A stretch of 64,000 bases of DNA from Microvirga terrae (lineage in GTDB: Bacteria > Pseudomonadota > Alphaproteobacteria > Rhizobiales > Beijerinckiaceae). The notes below the pieces were generated by a model. That model was not told where the DNA came from and searched no databases. It saw nothing but the letters and a program-made list of their open reading frames with translations. Made by a program: the position numbers and the translations under genes. The stretch covers positions 4,338,001 through 4,402,000 of the forward strand of contig NZ_CP102845.1 of the NCBI RefSeq assembly GCF_013307435.2. The letters are read 5' to 3'. Positions 1 to 7,702 of the stretch are shown here, in pieces (the first letter of the stretch is position 1; each line of letters begins with the position of its first letter).

Positions 1-1
1 G

Positions 2-1225
2 ATGACGACTGGCCTCAGACGAGCGGCAACGCCGGAGCAGCCGAACCGCCCGCTTGTCCCGGAAGCATCAGTCGTCGTCCTACCATTCCGGTTTCAGGGC
101 AGCGATCCGGCATGGCACTGGCTCGCTGATGGATTCACCGACGACATCACCACGAGTCTCTCGCGCTTCCACGACTTCTTCGTGATTTCTCGCAACTCGG
201 CCTATGTGGTTGGGGGAGCTTCGGAGACGCCGCTGCATGCGGCACGGGAGCTTGGCGTGCGATACGTGGTTGCGGGCACCGTGCGCATAGCAGGCAAGCG
301 CGTCCGGATTGGTATCCAGCTCATCGATGCTGAGAGGGACAGGACCATCTGGGGCGAGCAGTACAACCGCGAATTCGATAATATCCTCGAGCTTCAAGAG
401 GAAATTACTCAGATCATCGTCTCTGCGACGGCAGTGAGCATTCATGTCTCGGAATGGGAGCGGCTGCAGCAAGTTGGCCCTTCCGACCTGAGAGCTTACA
501 GCCTCGTCCTCCAAGGCCAGCAGCACATTTTCCACTATACCCGGGACGAGAACCGCCGGGCTCGGCTGCTCTATGAGAGCGCGCTCAGAGTCGATCCCCA
601 CTATGCTAGGGCAATGGCCGCGAAGTCGCGCACGCTCAACATCGATTGGCGGTACAGCTGGACTGAAATGCGAGACAAGGCCCTGGATACCGCGCTCAAT
701 CTTGCGCAATCGGCTATCGAGGTCGATCCCACAGATGCACGTGGCTTTGGAGAGCTAGGATTTGCACATCTTTATCGCAAGGAGCACGATGCAGCATTAA
801 GCGCGTACCGTCGGGCACTAGTCCTCAACCCGAATGACGCTGATCTTATGTCCGACATGGCTGATGCATTGGCTCACTCGGGCGAGGCCGCCGAGGCTGT
901 TGCGCTGCTCGACAAGGCCAAGCGGCTCAACCCCTTTTATCCTGACCAGTATCTCTGGCACCTAGGCGGCGCCTTCTACAAACTCGGCCGCTATGAGGAC
1001 GCCGTGCATACGATCAATAGTATGCAGAACCCAACCGAGGGGCGTCGGATCTTAGCAGCGAGCTATGCCCAACTCGGCCGGCTTGTGGAAGCGCAGCGCG
1101 AGGCTGCGAAAATCCTCGAGGCCCACCCAACGTTCAGCGTCGAGCGGTGGGCCGCCGTCCAGCCAGATCGGCTCGAGTCCGACACCATGCACTTCGTGGA
1201 GGGGCTGCGCAAGGCAGGTTTGTAA
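2..1225 (+). CDS. TPR regulatory protein, C-terminal part (adenylate-cyclase-type TolB-like + TPR), 5' end cut by window
   Basis: The visible 407 residues match the C-terminal half of rhizobial cyclase/OmpR-type regulators. Near residue 20-160 there is a TolB-like segment with the usual pattern: VVVLPF, then ADGFTDDITTSLSRF, then VISRNSAY, then RYVVAGTVR, then IWGEQYNRE. TPR-like helices run from about residue 180 to 380, including a DPTDARGFGELGFAHLYRKE-type repeat. In this family the N-terminus normally carries a class III cyclase or winged-helix domain; that part would lie left of base 1, so the ATG at base 2 is probably internal. The gene is convergent with the TfuA operon, 51 bp apart. 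It may be a regulator, but no partner can be shown from the window. Confidence 0.75.
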   Translation: MTTGLRRAATPEQPNRPLVPEASVVVLPFRFQGSDPAWHWLADGFTDDITTSLSRFHDFFVISRNSAYVVGGASETPLHAARELGVRYVVAGTVRIAGKRVRIGIQLIDAERDRTIWGEQYNREFDNILELQEEITQIIVSATAVSIHVSEWERLQQVGPSDLRAYSLVLQGQQHIFHYTRDENRRARLLYESALRVDPHYARAMAAKSRTLNIDWRYSWTEMRDKALDTALNLAQSAIEVDPTDARGFGELGFAHLYRKEHDAALSAYRRALVLNPNDADLMSDMADALAHSGEAAEAVALLDKAKRLNPFYPDQYLWHLGGAFYKLGRYEDAVHTINSMQNPTEGRRILAASYAQLGRLVEAQREAAKILEAHPTFSVERWAAVQPDRLESDTMHFVEGLRKAGL

Positions 1226-1276
1226 CGTTGCTCTGCGCCTCGAGCGAGTGCTCTCAGGACGTGCTCGTCCTGGCTT

Positions 1277-2425
1277 CTATCGCTGCGCGGAACGATTTGC
1301 TTCACCGTTCTGCGTACTCAGGCCTTCGGCAGGGTCCAGCAGCCCCCGCGCGCGAGCGATGCGCAGCATCGTGGCGGAGAGACGTGGAGCGAAGCGGCAC
1401 TGTAGCACGTCGATGTTTCCAGTATTGCGGACGAGCGCAGTATAATCTGCGTGGGAGAGCCCGGTTTCGGTCATCCAGCGCGCCACATTGTCGGCGCTGG
1501 TCAGCCCGTGACGGCTGCGGAACACAGCTGCCGCTTTTGAGAACGCCAGCGGATCGTCCGGTCCATCTGCCTCGCGCAGAAATTCCTCGGCCAACAACGA
1601 GAGAAGCGCCTGCGCCTCGATAGCCTCGTGGGCGCTGTGCTGCTGGAGCGCCGCTAAGATCCCCGGCTCCGAGGCCAAGGGCTCGGCCTGTTCTACCTCT
1701 GCCTGCAGAACCTGCCAGGCCTCCGTGTGCTCGAAGCGGAACTCCGGCTGAAACGGCTCTTCCAGAGCCTGCCAGTTCATTGAGACGTGCTCGAGGAGAG
1801 CGAGGCAATCCCGCTCCTTCTGAAAAACCTCATGATGTTCAACCCATGCAAGAAAAGCATCGGAGCGTTCTCCTCTCCAATCATCGGCCAAGGCCTGCCC
1901 GACCACGGCAGCATAGGTTCTCTCGCGCCAGAACAGGGTCGCCGCCGATTGTGCGAGGGCCTGGGTATCGTCAGGTTCGATGATATCACTGCTCTCGGCT
2001 GCGGCGAGGGTTGCGTGGATATCCACGAGCGAGCGAGTCAGCTGCGGCCAACCAAGTTCTGCCGGTCCGTGCAGCAAGGCGACGGCATCATCACGCTGCA
2101 GGCGTCCGTCCCTATAGGCTTCAAATACCTCGCCGATCCCGACCATTCCAAAGCGATGAAGTTCGGCCGCACGAAGCGCGCCCATGCTGGCGGCGCCGAA
2201 GACATGAATGCCCTGCTTGAGCGCCCACAGGATCTCTTTGTGAAACACCGCAGGTACATCCTCGAAAGCTCCGTCGACGAGGAGGATCGCACGCGGCTCC
2301 TCCAAGGCAGCCCGGTATATATCGCCACGAGCGGCTGGGGGCCTAATCTCGACGGGCAGAATAGCCTGTGCCCGCTCCGCGCGGAGCGCGGGCCCAAGAA
2401 AGAGCACGGGACGGTCAAACGTCAT
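1277..2425 (-). CDS. tfuA: TfuA-like protein (YcaO partner)
   Basis: About 382 residues, starting with a TfuA domain: an FLGPAL motif near residue 9, then ILLVDGAFEDVPAVFHKEIL, then GIHVFGAASMGALRAAEL, then GIGEVFEAYRDGRL, all hallmarks of the family. TfuA proteins work with YcaO enzymes; in thioviridamide-type clusters and methanogen McrA modification the pair installs backbone thioamides, and tfuA was first described for trifolitoxin of Rhizobium. The C-terminal ~200 residues are helical and unassigned. I chose ATG 2425 over 2458 because GAGGG lies 9 bases upstream and the overlap with ycaO falls to 11 bp. It is the last gene of a four-gene operon. Family call firm; substrate unknown. Confidence 0.88.
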   Translation of the reverse strand: MTFDRPVLFLGPALRAERAQAILPVEIRPPAARGDIYRAALEEPRAILLVDGAFEDVPAVFHKEILWALKQGIHVFGAASMGALRAAELHRFGMVGIGEVFEAYRDGRLQRDDAVALLHGPAELGWPQLTRSLVDIHATLAAAESSDIIEPDDTQALAQSAATLFWRERTYAAVVGQALADDWRGERSDAFLAWVEHHEVFQKERDCLALLEHVSMNWQALEEPFQPEFRFEHTEAWQVLQAEVEQAEPLASEPGILAALQQHSAHEAIEAQALLSLLAEEFLREADGPDDPLAFSKAAAVFRSRHGLTSADNVARWMTETGLSHADYTALVRNTGNIDVLQCRFAPRLSATMLRIARARGLLDPAEGLSTQNGEANRSAQR

Positions 2426-3626
2426 ATACGAATGCCCTCGGTCCAGGTATCGCATCATCGCCAGGATGCTCGAGGCCAGGCACCACGAGCCTCAATACCG
2501 GCAGGCCGAACTCTGGGCGGCTCAGATCGACGGCAAGAACGCTGTCGAAGCCTTTCGCGTTCAGCCGGTCGAGCAACCAGCGCAGATCATCCTCAATGGT
2601 CTCGCCGCAAAAGCTCTGTCCAGTCTGAAGAGCCCCTACATCGTGCTCCGGCACCGAGGCGAGCGACGTATTCATGGGCTGAAACCAACGACGCGTGAGG
2701 TCGTCGCGAGCGCCCGAGAGGCGCGTGGCCCGCGACTGCGCGGCTTCTGTGATGGCACGAACACAAGCCCAGACTCGGTCGGGGTGGCAACCGAGCCCGC
2801 CTGCGGGTGCGGCCGTCACCGCGGAGTCACCACCTGTGATCGTCGCCCAAAATACCGGAACGCCGATATCGGAGGTGATATCCCTCACGATGAGGGAGCA
2901 GCCCGCCTTCGCGACTCGCTCGACGAGGGAGCCGAGCACAGAGTCCGAGACGGTAGAGATGTCGACGCGCACGCCCCGTTCGGGGTGCCACAGGTAAAGC
3001 GCATAAGCATCCCGCTCGATGAGTTCACATAAGCCGTGGACAGCGGCTTCGCTGAAGCTGTTGCCGGATGCCAAGCCGTTCGAACTTCGGGGGAAACATC
3101 CGGTGCCGGGCAATGCCGGTAACGAAAAGTCAGTGTGGATGAGTTCAAAGGGGACGAGCCGCTCGCGACCACTCAGAAGATCGGTCGCCGAGATCCAGGG
3201 GATGCGCTTGTCGGCATGGAATAGGCTGTTGCGCAGCCGGGGCAGCCGATCGAGATCGACGACGCGGTCGGCTCCGGCAAGCTCGCTCCAGCGCAGGAAG
3301 TAGAGAGGCCGGTCAATGCGCTCGGCATGGAAGCTCTCGAGTCCCTCCATTGCCCCAGAGACTTTCGCACCTGTGAAATCAAGGCCCTTCCCCTGAGAGA
3401 CCGAGAACCCTCGGGAATTGGGCCGCGTTACGACGGCGACGGGAATGTTGAGGCGATCCAGCCCCGTCACGTCGGCAATCCGCGTGATACCGGCCATCGG
3501 AAGGAGCGGCTCGATGCGCGCGAAGGTCTCCTCGGGCCTGCAAATCCGGTGCGACGCGAGCTTGGGCGAACGATGATCCTTGCTCCAGATGTTCTGCAGC
3601 AGGCTTCCATCGATGGGGTACGGCAT
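2415..3626 (-). CDS. YcaO-family ATP-dependent peptide-modifying enzyme
   Basis: A 403-residue YcaO protein. It carries the ATP/Mg-binding signature around residues 187-207 (SGNSFSEAAVHGLCELIERD, with E193, E201, E204 and R205) and a second conserved block, EAAQSRATRLSGARDD, near residues 286-301. YcaO enzymes phosphorylate a backbone amide to form azolines, or thioamides when partnered by TfuA. The C-terminus ends PGPRAFVYDV and lacks the PxPxP tail of azoline cyclodehydratases, which fits the TfuA-type branch. Its ATG directly follows the TAA of the upstream exported-protein gene (zero spacing, no clear ribosome site of its own), so translation is probably coupled. No dehydrogenase or fused E1-like partner is visible. 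Confidence 0.9.
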   Translation of the reverse strand: MPYPIDGSLLQNIWSKDHRSPKLASHRICRPEETFARIEPLLPMAGITRIADVTGLDRLNIPVAVVTRPNSRGFSVSQGKGLDFTGAKVSGAMEGLESFHAERIDRPLYFLRWSELAGADRVVDLDRLPRLRNSLFHADKRIPWISATDLLSGRERLVPFELIHTDFSLPALPGTGCFPRSSNGLASGNSFSEAAVHGLCELIERDAYALYLWHPERGVRVDISTVSDSVLGSLVERVAKAGCSLIVRDITSDIGVPVFWATITGGDSAVTAAPAGGLGCHPDRVWACVRAITEAAQSRATRLSGARDDLTRRWFQPMNTSLASVPEHDVGALQTGQSFCGETIEDDLRWLLDRLNAKGFDSVLAVDLSRPEFGLPVLRLVVPGLEHPGDDAIPGPRAFVYDV

Positions 3627-4127
3627 TTACGGCTGCAGGTTCATTGGGGCAAGCATCGCCGCGAGGTAGGTCTGACCGGCGCCCGGTGGTGTGGCTGGAA
3701 TGACGGTGCGGTTCGGGAATGGGATGTCCATGGCGGGTTCCGTCGTATCCGCGTACAGGGCGTGAAACTTGTGTTTCTTTCCAGGCGCTCCCCCGCCAGG
3801 TGATGGCGGTTTGCTAATCTTCTCCAGAACTTTCAGCCAACTGTTAGGGCCAGTGGTTGGGTAGTTGGTTTTATAGAAGTCGGTGACCTCGAACATTTCA
3901 AGCCACGAGGATGGAATGAAGAAGACCCTGGCCTCGGGATCGTTCGGATTATAGGAACCGCCGGATTTTTCGAACACGAGGAAATAACCCTCAGCGCCCG
4001 TGGCGGCCTCGGCGGATGAGCCCGTTGCAGCGGCGGCGAGCAGCGCGGTGGCCGCAGCCAGAACGTCACGGCGGGATGCAAACGGGTGGTCCGTTGCGCT
4101 GGCCAGACTGGCAGGATTGAGTGTCAT
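3627..4127 (-). CDS. Small Tat-type exported protein, candidate YcaO/TfuA substrate
   Basis: A 166-residue protein of no family I recognise. The N-terminus has a twin-arginine motif (SRRDVLA) followed by an Ala-rich hydrophobic stretch ending near SSAEAA, so Tat export is likely. The mature part is rich in Pro, Gly, Asn and Tyr and contains no cysteine, so Cys-derived azolines are excluded, whereas thioamidation or Ser/Thr azolines remain possible. I chose ATG 4127 because GGAGG lies 5 bases upstream; ATG 4151 would overlap the protease stop as ATGA. The gene sits between a secreted protease and ycaO with no intergenic DNA on the ycaO side. That position suggests a precursor or substrate, but this is inference; it may simply be a co-transcribed secreted protein. 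Confidence 0.6.
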   Translation of the reverse strand: MTLNPASLASATDHPFASRRDVLAAATALLAAAATGSSAEAATGAEGYFLVFEKSGGSYNPNDPEARVFFIPSSWLEMFEVTDFYKTNYPTTGPNSWLKVLEKISKPPSPGGGAPGKKHKFHALYADTTEPAMDIPFPNRTVIPATPPGAGQTYLAAMLAPMNLQP

Positions 4128-4147
4128 CTTACCCTCCGTTGACTGGC

Positions 4148-5086
4148 TCATTGGCAGTTCTCCGCATTCTGACGCAGATCGTACGCCGTCGGCTCGGTGT
4201 TCGACTTTTGGGGGCGCTTGAAATTAGGGCCGTAGATCCAGATCTTCGACTTATCATTGACCGGAATAGCGTACGACGAATTGACGGAAACGATCTTAAG
4301 CTGTTGTCCGCCACCGCCTGTGTTGCCTGTGCCTCCTGCATTATGCTTCCACACCCAGGGACCGCCGCTTGTTCCTTCAGTAAAACCAAGGCTGGTGGTA
4401 TCGACGGCCAGAAGATTGGGGTGCAGCAAATCCGGGTTCACGTTCTCCGCGATCGCGGTCAAGTCCTGATTTGCCGATGCAGGATACCCATACGCCTTGA
4501 TTGAATTCTTGCCGACATGCGCGTCCACGAGAATAACCTTCGGATCAGCATTGAGCTCGTCGGAATTGGCGACTCTGAGAAAGGCGTAATCATAGTCTAT
4601 CCTGAGGTACGCATCAGTTTGGGTTGACCACTCGACGGGAACCCTGATGCAATCTTTATTGCTGGCATCCTTCTTGATGAAATGGCTGTTGTTTCCCTCC
4701 CTGACAAATTTCTCGATCTGATAGTAGTTAGTCTTGCCGTTCTCTTGCACACAATGAGCGGCTGTGAGAATGACAGATTTAGTTACGAACACCCCGCTGC
4801 AATAATGCAGGTTGCCACCAATGCTGAAATAGAGCTGGCCGCTGACCGCTTGTACATCGCCGTCGGTGCCGGCATCAGTAACATCCGTTGACACCGCTTC
4901 CTCGCGAATGGGTCGCAGACTACTTGGTTTGCGCAACGGCGCCGCGAGAAGCTCTGGACGAGTCTGGGATGAGAGTGGTGGCTGTTGTACGTTGCCGGAG
5001 GGCTGCGCCGGAATGGCCGGAGCATAGAACACTGCAACATAGGCGAATGCGATTACTGTCAGAAGCCTCTTCGAGAGCGCCAGCAT
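4148..5086 (-). CDS. Secreted trypsin-like serine protease
   Basis: 312 residues with an N-terminal signal segment (MLALSKRLLTVIAFAYVAVF) and a chymotrypsin-fold domain from about residue 80. The triad is visible: H111 in LTAAHC, D166 in DYAFLRV and S240 in GTSGGPW. A Gly-rich loop near 250-265 separates the Ser region from the last strands. ATG 5086 is preferred over 5104 because GGGAGG precedes it by 5 bases. First gene of the operon with the Tat-type exported protein, YcaO and TfuA; its stop lies 20 bp before the preferred start of the next gene and overlaps the alternative start. It could mature the modified product or act alone on external protein. Activity looks intact. Confidence 0.85.
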   Translation of the reverse strand: MLALSKRLLTVIAFAYVAVFYAPAIPAQPSGNVQQPPLSSQTRPELLAAPLRKPSSLRPIREEAVSTDVTDAGTDGDVQAVSGQLYFSIGGNLHYCSGVFVTKSVILTAAHCVQENGKTNYYQIEKFVREGNNSHFIKKDASNKDCIRVPVEWSTQTDAYLRIDYDYAFLRVANSDELNADPKVILVDAHVGKNSIKAYGYPASANQDLTAIAENVNPDLLHPNLLAVDTTSLGFTEGTSGGPWVWKHNAGGTGNTGGGGQQLKIVSVNSSYAIPVNDKSKIWIYGPNFKRPQKSNTEPTAYDLRQNAENCQ

Positions 5087-5200
5087 GACAACCTCCCATT
5101 GCAAATGGGCAGAACCTGAACGCCGCGACTAGTCGATACACAACAAGAAACCGAACTTCTTTGCGCGCGGGTTCCTGATTGTAGGCGCCTCTTCGGTTTT

Positions 5201-5220
5201 AGTAGTAGATCAGTACTACT
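5201..5220. promoter_or_regulatory. Inverted repeat upstream of the protease-YcaO-TfuA operon
   Basis: Perfect 7-bp arms AGTAGTA / TACTACT with a 6-base spacer, about 115 bp upstream of the protease start. It is the clearest symmetric element in the otherwise AT-richer leader of the operon (5087-5442), and no gene is visible there. A dimeric regulator could bind here, but no regulator can be assigned. Confidence 0.35.
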
Positions 5221-5442
5221 TATGCCCCCGATATACCTTGTCTGCGCTGCCAATGATGCATAAATGGAGCCGCGCAGGTCAGCCGCAATGAATACCCGAG
5301 GCTACAGGTGTGCCTATTCCAACTCAGATGGATTCTCTCAGTAGTCAATAGTAAAGTTTGGCGTTATTTTGGGAATTGCTTGAGAATTATGTGCCAAAAA
5401 TTCAATCAATATGCATCGCTAGTGGTTCAGCGCTAGGTTTTG

Positions 5443-5694
5443 TTAACGCTTGATCCAATCGAGAGCGGCGAGACGGGGAGTACAAGTGAACGAGGTGGCG
5501 GTCTTCTCGTAGCAAGTGGCAACGGCCCGCCACTCTTCAAGCCTGACCCAGAGGCGCTCGACGACATGGCGGTTGTTGTCGATCCAGTCTGGGACAAGAG
5601 ACCGGCACCTCATGCCGCTGCGGCGGGATCGCCGGTCCGGCGCCCATGGCCCAGTCATGCTCGCGAAAGGCGATTCAGCATGGATTCCCTTCAA
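5443..5694 (-). pseudogene. IS5-family transposase remnant (C-terminal end)
   Basis: The reverse-strand translation ends with NNRHVVERLWVRLEEWRAVA, then LAALDWIKR. This is closely similar to the C-terminus of the IS5-type transposase at 23158-23927 (NRNVVERLWARLKEWRAVA). A frameshift separates this from an upstream piece resembling FREHIW..GAKPAIP. Only the last third of a transposase is left, and the rest of 5695-5936 shows no gene. It marks decay just outside the first att repeat. Confidence 0.8.
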
Positions 5695-5936
5695 TCAGGA
5701 CGAGCCCCCCTCCACCCGGAAAGGGCTCAAGCGCTAATAGGCATCGCATGGAGTGATGCAATGACGTCGAGAGACACCCCGTCAAGGTGAAGGTTTAACG
5801 CTCGATCGAGCCTTTGCCGGCGGCGGCTGACAAACAGATGTTGTGGATCTTCGAAGGCATCCGCCGCACCCCGCGTCCCAATTCACTCTTCGGGGATGAA
5901 AGCCTCGAACCTGCGGGGGCTAAGTCTTTGAAATGT

Positions 5937-5990
5937 AAGTGGTACAGCCGCCCCGGCTCGAACGGGGGACCCCCAGATCCACAATCTGGT
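5937..5990 (-). repeat. att repeat A: 3' half of tRNA-His
   Basis: 54 bp identical to 54450-54503, which covers the anticodon loop, T arm, acceptor 3' strand and CCA of tRNA-His. The 5' half of the tRNA is missing, so this is an integration scar (attL of island 1). The left flank resembles the left flanks of the other two copies, with a shared block around CGAACCTGCG. Confidence 0.85.
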
Positions 5991-6119
5991 AAACAGCCTT
6001 AACAACGCCGATCATCCCCTACCATATCAACGCTGAAAAAGCCTTTTGCCTCCGTGCGTTAAGCCCGATGTTAGGGCAAGGTCGGCACGTTGGATAACAG
6101 GGCTTAACAGCCCGTTTGC

Positions 6120-6137
6120 GTTACCCCCATGTTACCC
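6120..6137. repeat. Paired GTTACCC repeats (integrase arm-type site), island 1 left end
   Basis: Two direct copies of GTTACCC whose starts are 11 bp apart, between att repeat A and the integrase start. The same arrangement occurs inside the left end of island 2 (24576-24593) and its right end (54372-54390). Arm-type binding sites for the tyrosine integrases are the natural reading. Confidence 0.5.
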
Positions 6138-6157
6138 CAGCGAGAGCATCAGACGGC

Positions 6158-6583
6158 ATGGCCCGCCCTCTCACGGCGCAAAGCCTCGATGAACTCAAGA
6201 CCAATCCCGCCAAGCGGCTGGAGGTCCCCGATTGGCTGCTGCGGGGCCTCTACCTTACCATTCAGCCGAGCGGCGCACGGTCATGGGCAGTACGCTATCG
6301 CTGCAACGGACAGACCCGCATGCTGACGCTTGGCCCATACCCTGCCTTCACCTTAGCCACTGCCCGGGAATGCGCCCGCGCCGCTCTGAAGGCCGCACAA
6401 GCGGGAGGAGATCCGGCGCCGGACAAGCGACAGGGTGCCCGTGCTACCGCAGCAGCCGCCGACGCGCGAGAACCGACGTTTCCTGCTCGGTTTATTCGGC
6501 TCACTAACCAACCCCGAACTGTGCCTACTATCCAGGATAGGGGCCGAGGTGCTGCGCCAGTGCACCGCAACTCGCGAAAATGA
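6158..6583 (+). pseudogene. Truncated P4-type tyrosine integrase (DUF4102 N-terminus only)
   Basis: From ATG 6158 the first ~85 residues align with the intact integrase at 24641: MARPLTAQSLDEL, then VPDWLLRGLYLTIQPSGARS, then LTLGPYPAF. After about residue 95 similarity is lost and the ORF runs on as Arg/Pro-rich nonsense. The core-binding and catalytic domains (R..HxxR..H..Y) are absent. This would have been the integrase of island 1; its loss would strand the island unless the integrase of island 2 acts in trans. Confidence 0.85.
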
Positions 6584-6738
6584 ATGGCTGGTGGTGCACC
6601 CGCTAATAGAGGCGAGCCGTGAGTCACCTACCATGAAGGGTTGCTGAAATCCTGATCAGGCGGATCTATGGAGAGATCTAGATGTTTGACCCCGGGGTTT
6701 GATGGTGCATTCTTGCCGCAGGAGTAGAGGGATGCGCC

Positions 6739-6906
6739 ATGGGCCAGGTTCTCCACGGCAGCGCCACAACGTTCGATCCAGTCCGTGGAGCAATACAAAA
6801 TGGTCAAGCGAGCCTGAGAGCCCTGGCCGAGCGCCATGGCATCAATCCCAAGACCATCGCCAGGTGGAAGAAGCGGGACACCACCGCAGATCGCCCGACG
6901 GGCTGA
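6739..6906 (+). pseudogene. IS481-like transposase remnant (N-terminal HTH)
   Basis: A 55-codon frame beginning MGQVLHGSATT and continuing SLRALAERHGINPKTIARW, the N-terminal helix-turn-helix typical of IS481-type transposases of rhizobia. It stops at TGA 6904-6906, before any DDE domain. The rest of 6584-7207 shows no other gene. Confidence 0.7.
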
Positions 6907-7207
6907 GAGCACCGCATTCACACGGGATGGAGATACTGAAGCATAAATTCAATTCCGGTTGAGCAAGCAAATTGGCGTACCCATTAATAACCCCGGAAGC
7001 AAAGTAAGAGTCGGTTGATACATGGTTAAAAAAGTAGGACTAATACTAAGACCTCGCTTGAGAATCCAGCATCCATAGCAGACATAAATCTCGTATAGCG
7101 TCCTGGCTCCCTGTCCCAGTATGTTGCGGCTTACGCCTATTTTGAAGCATGCTCTAAGTTAGTTGTGTGAAGCCACCGATACATGTTTCCCACTTGGAGG
7201 ATTTAAC

Positions 7208-7681
7208 ATGCGCAGCTTCATTCTCGTCTTGAGCTTAGGTCTGGCTGGCTGTCAGACATCCGAAATAGCAAGTGGACTTCAATTAGCTGCCAATTCATTG
7301 GGTGGATTACAGTCGAATAACCAACAACAGTACCGCAGCAGCTATCCAAATTATAGCTCTCCTTACGGCCAGCAGGCATCCTATTATCCAGGATCCTACC
7401 CACAAGCCTCAAATTACTACCCAGGCTATGGCTACTCAGTGCCGCAATCTCCCAGCTTTGAGCCTCCACAAACCACTGGCTCGATAGCAAATCCCGGACT
7501 CGAGGCCGCACCACCATCAGGCAATGCATACTTCCCACCACCGAGTTCCTCCATGCCGACCGGTGGAAAGGAGGCCATTTTGGGAGGAGGCGCTTGCGCT
7601 GGATTCTACAAGCCACAAGGTCTCGATGGAATTTCAACTGCTCCTAAGTCGCCAGTCGCAGGCGCTCCGATCTGTAATTGA
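7208..7681 (+). CDS. Small Tyr/Pro/Gln-rich lipoprotein
   Basis: 157 residues with a lipoprotein signal MRSFILVLSLGLAGC (lipobox LAGC, Cys15), so it should be lipid-anchored. The middle is low complexity, rich in Tyr, Ser, Gln and Pro with YPGSYP/YYPGYGY-like runs, and probably disordered. The C-terminus has a GGACAGFYKP segment with paired Cys. Start chosen at ATG 7208, where GGAGG precedes by 7 bases. It is followed after 21 bp by a trypsin-like protease and then a metzincin, so the three probably form an operon. No family recognised; an envelope tether or a substrate/inhibitor of the proteases are possibilities only. Confidence 0.7.
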   Translation: MRSFILVLSLGLAGCQTSEIASGLQLAANSLGGLQSNNQQQYRSSYPNYSSPYGQQASYYPGSYPQASNYYPGYGYSVPQSPSFEPPQTTGSIANPGLEAAPPSGNAYFPPPSSSMPTGGKEAILGGGACAGFYKPQGLDGISTAPKSPVAGAPICN

Positions 7682-7702
7682 TTAAAGCTAAAGGAGCGAT
7701 GC

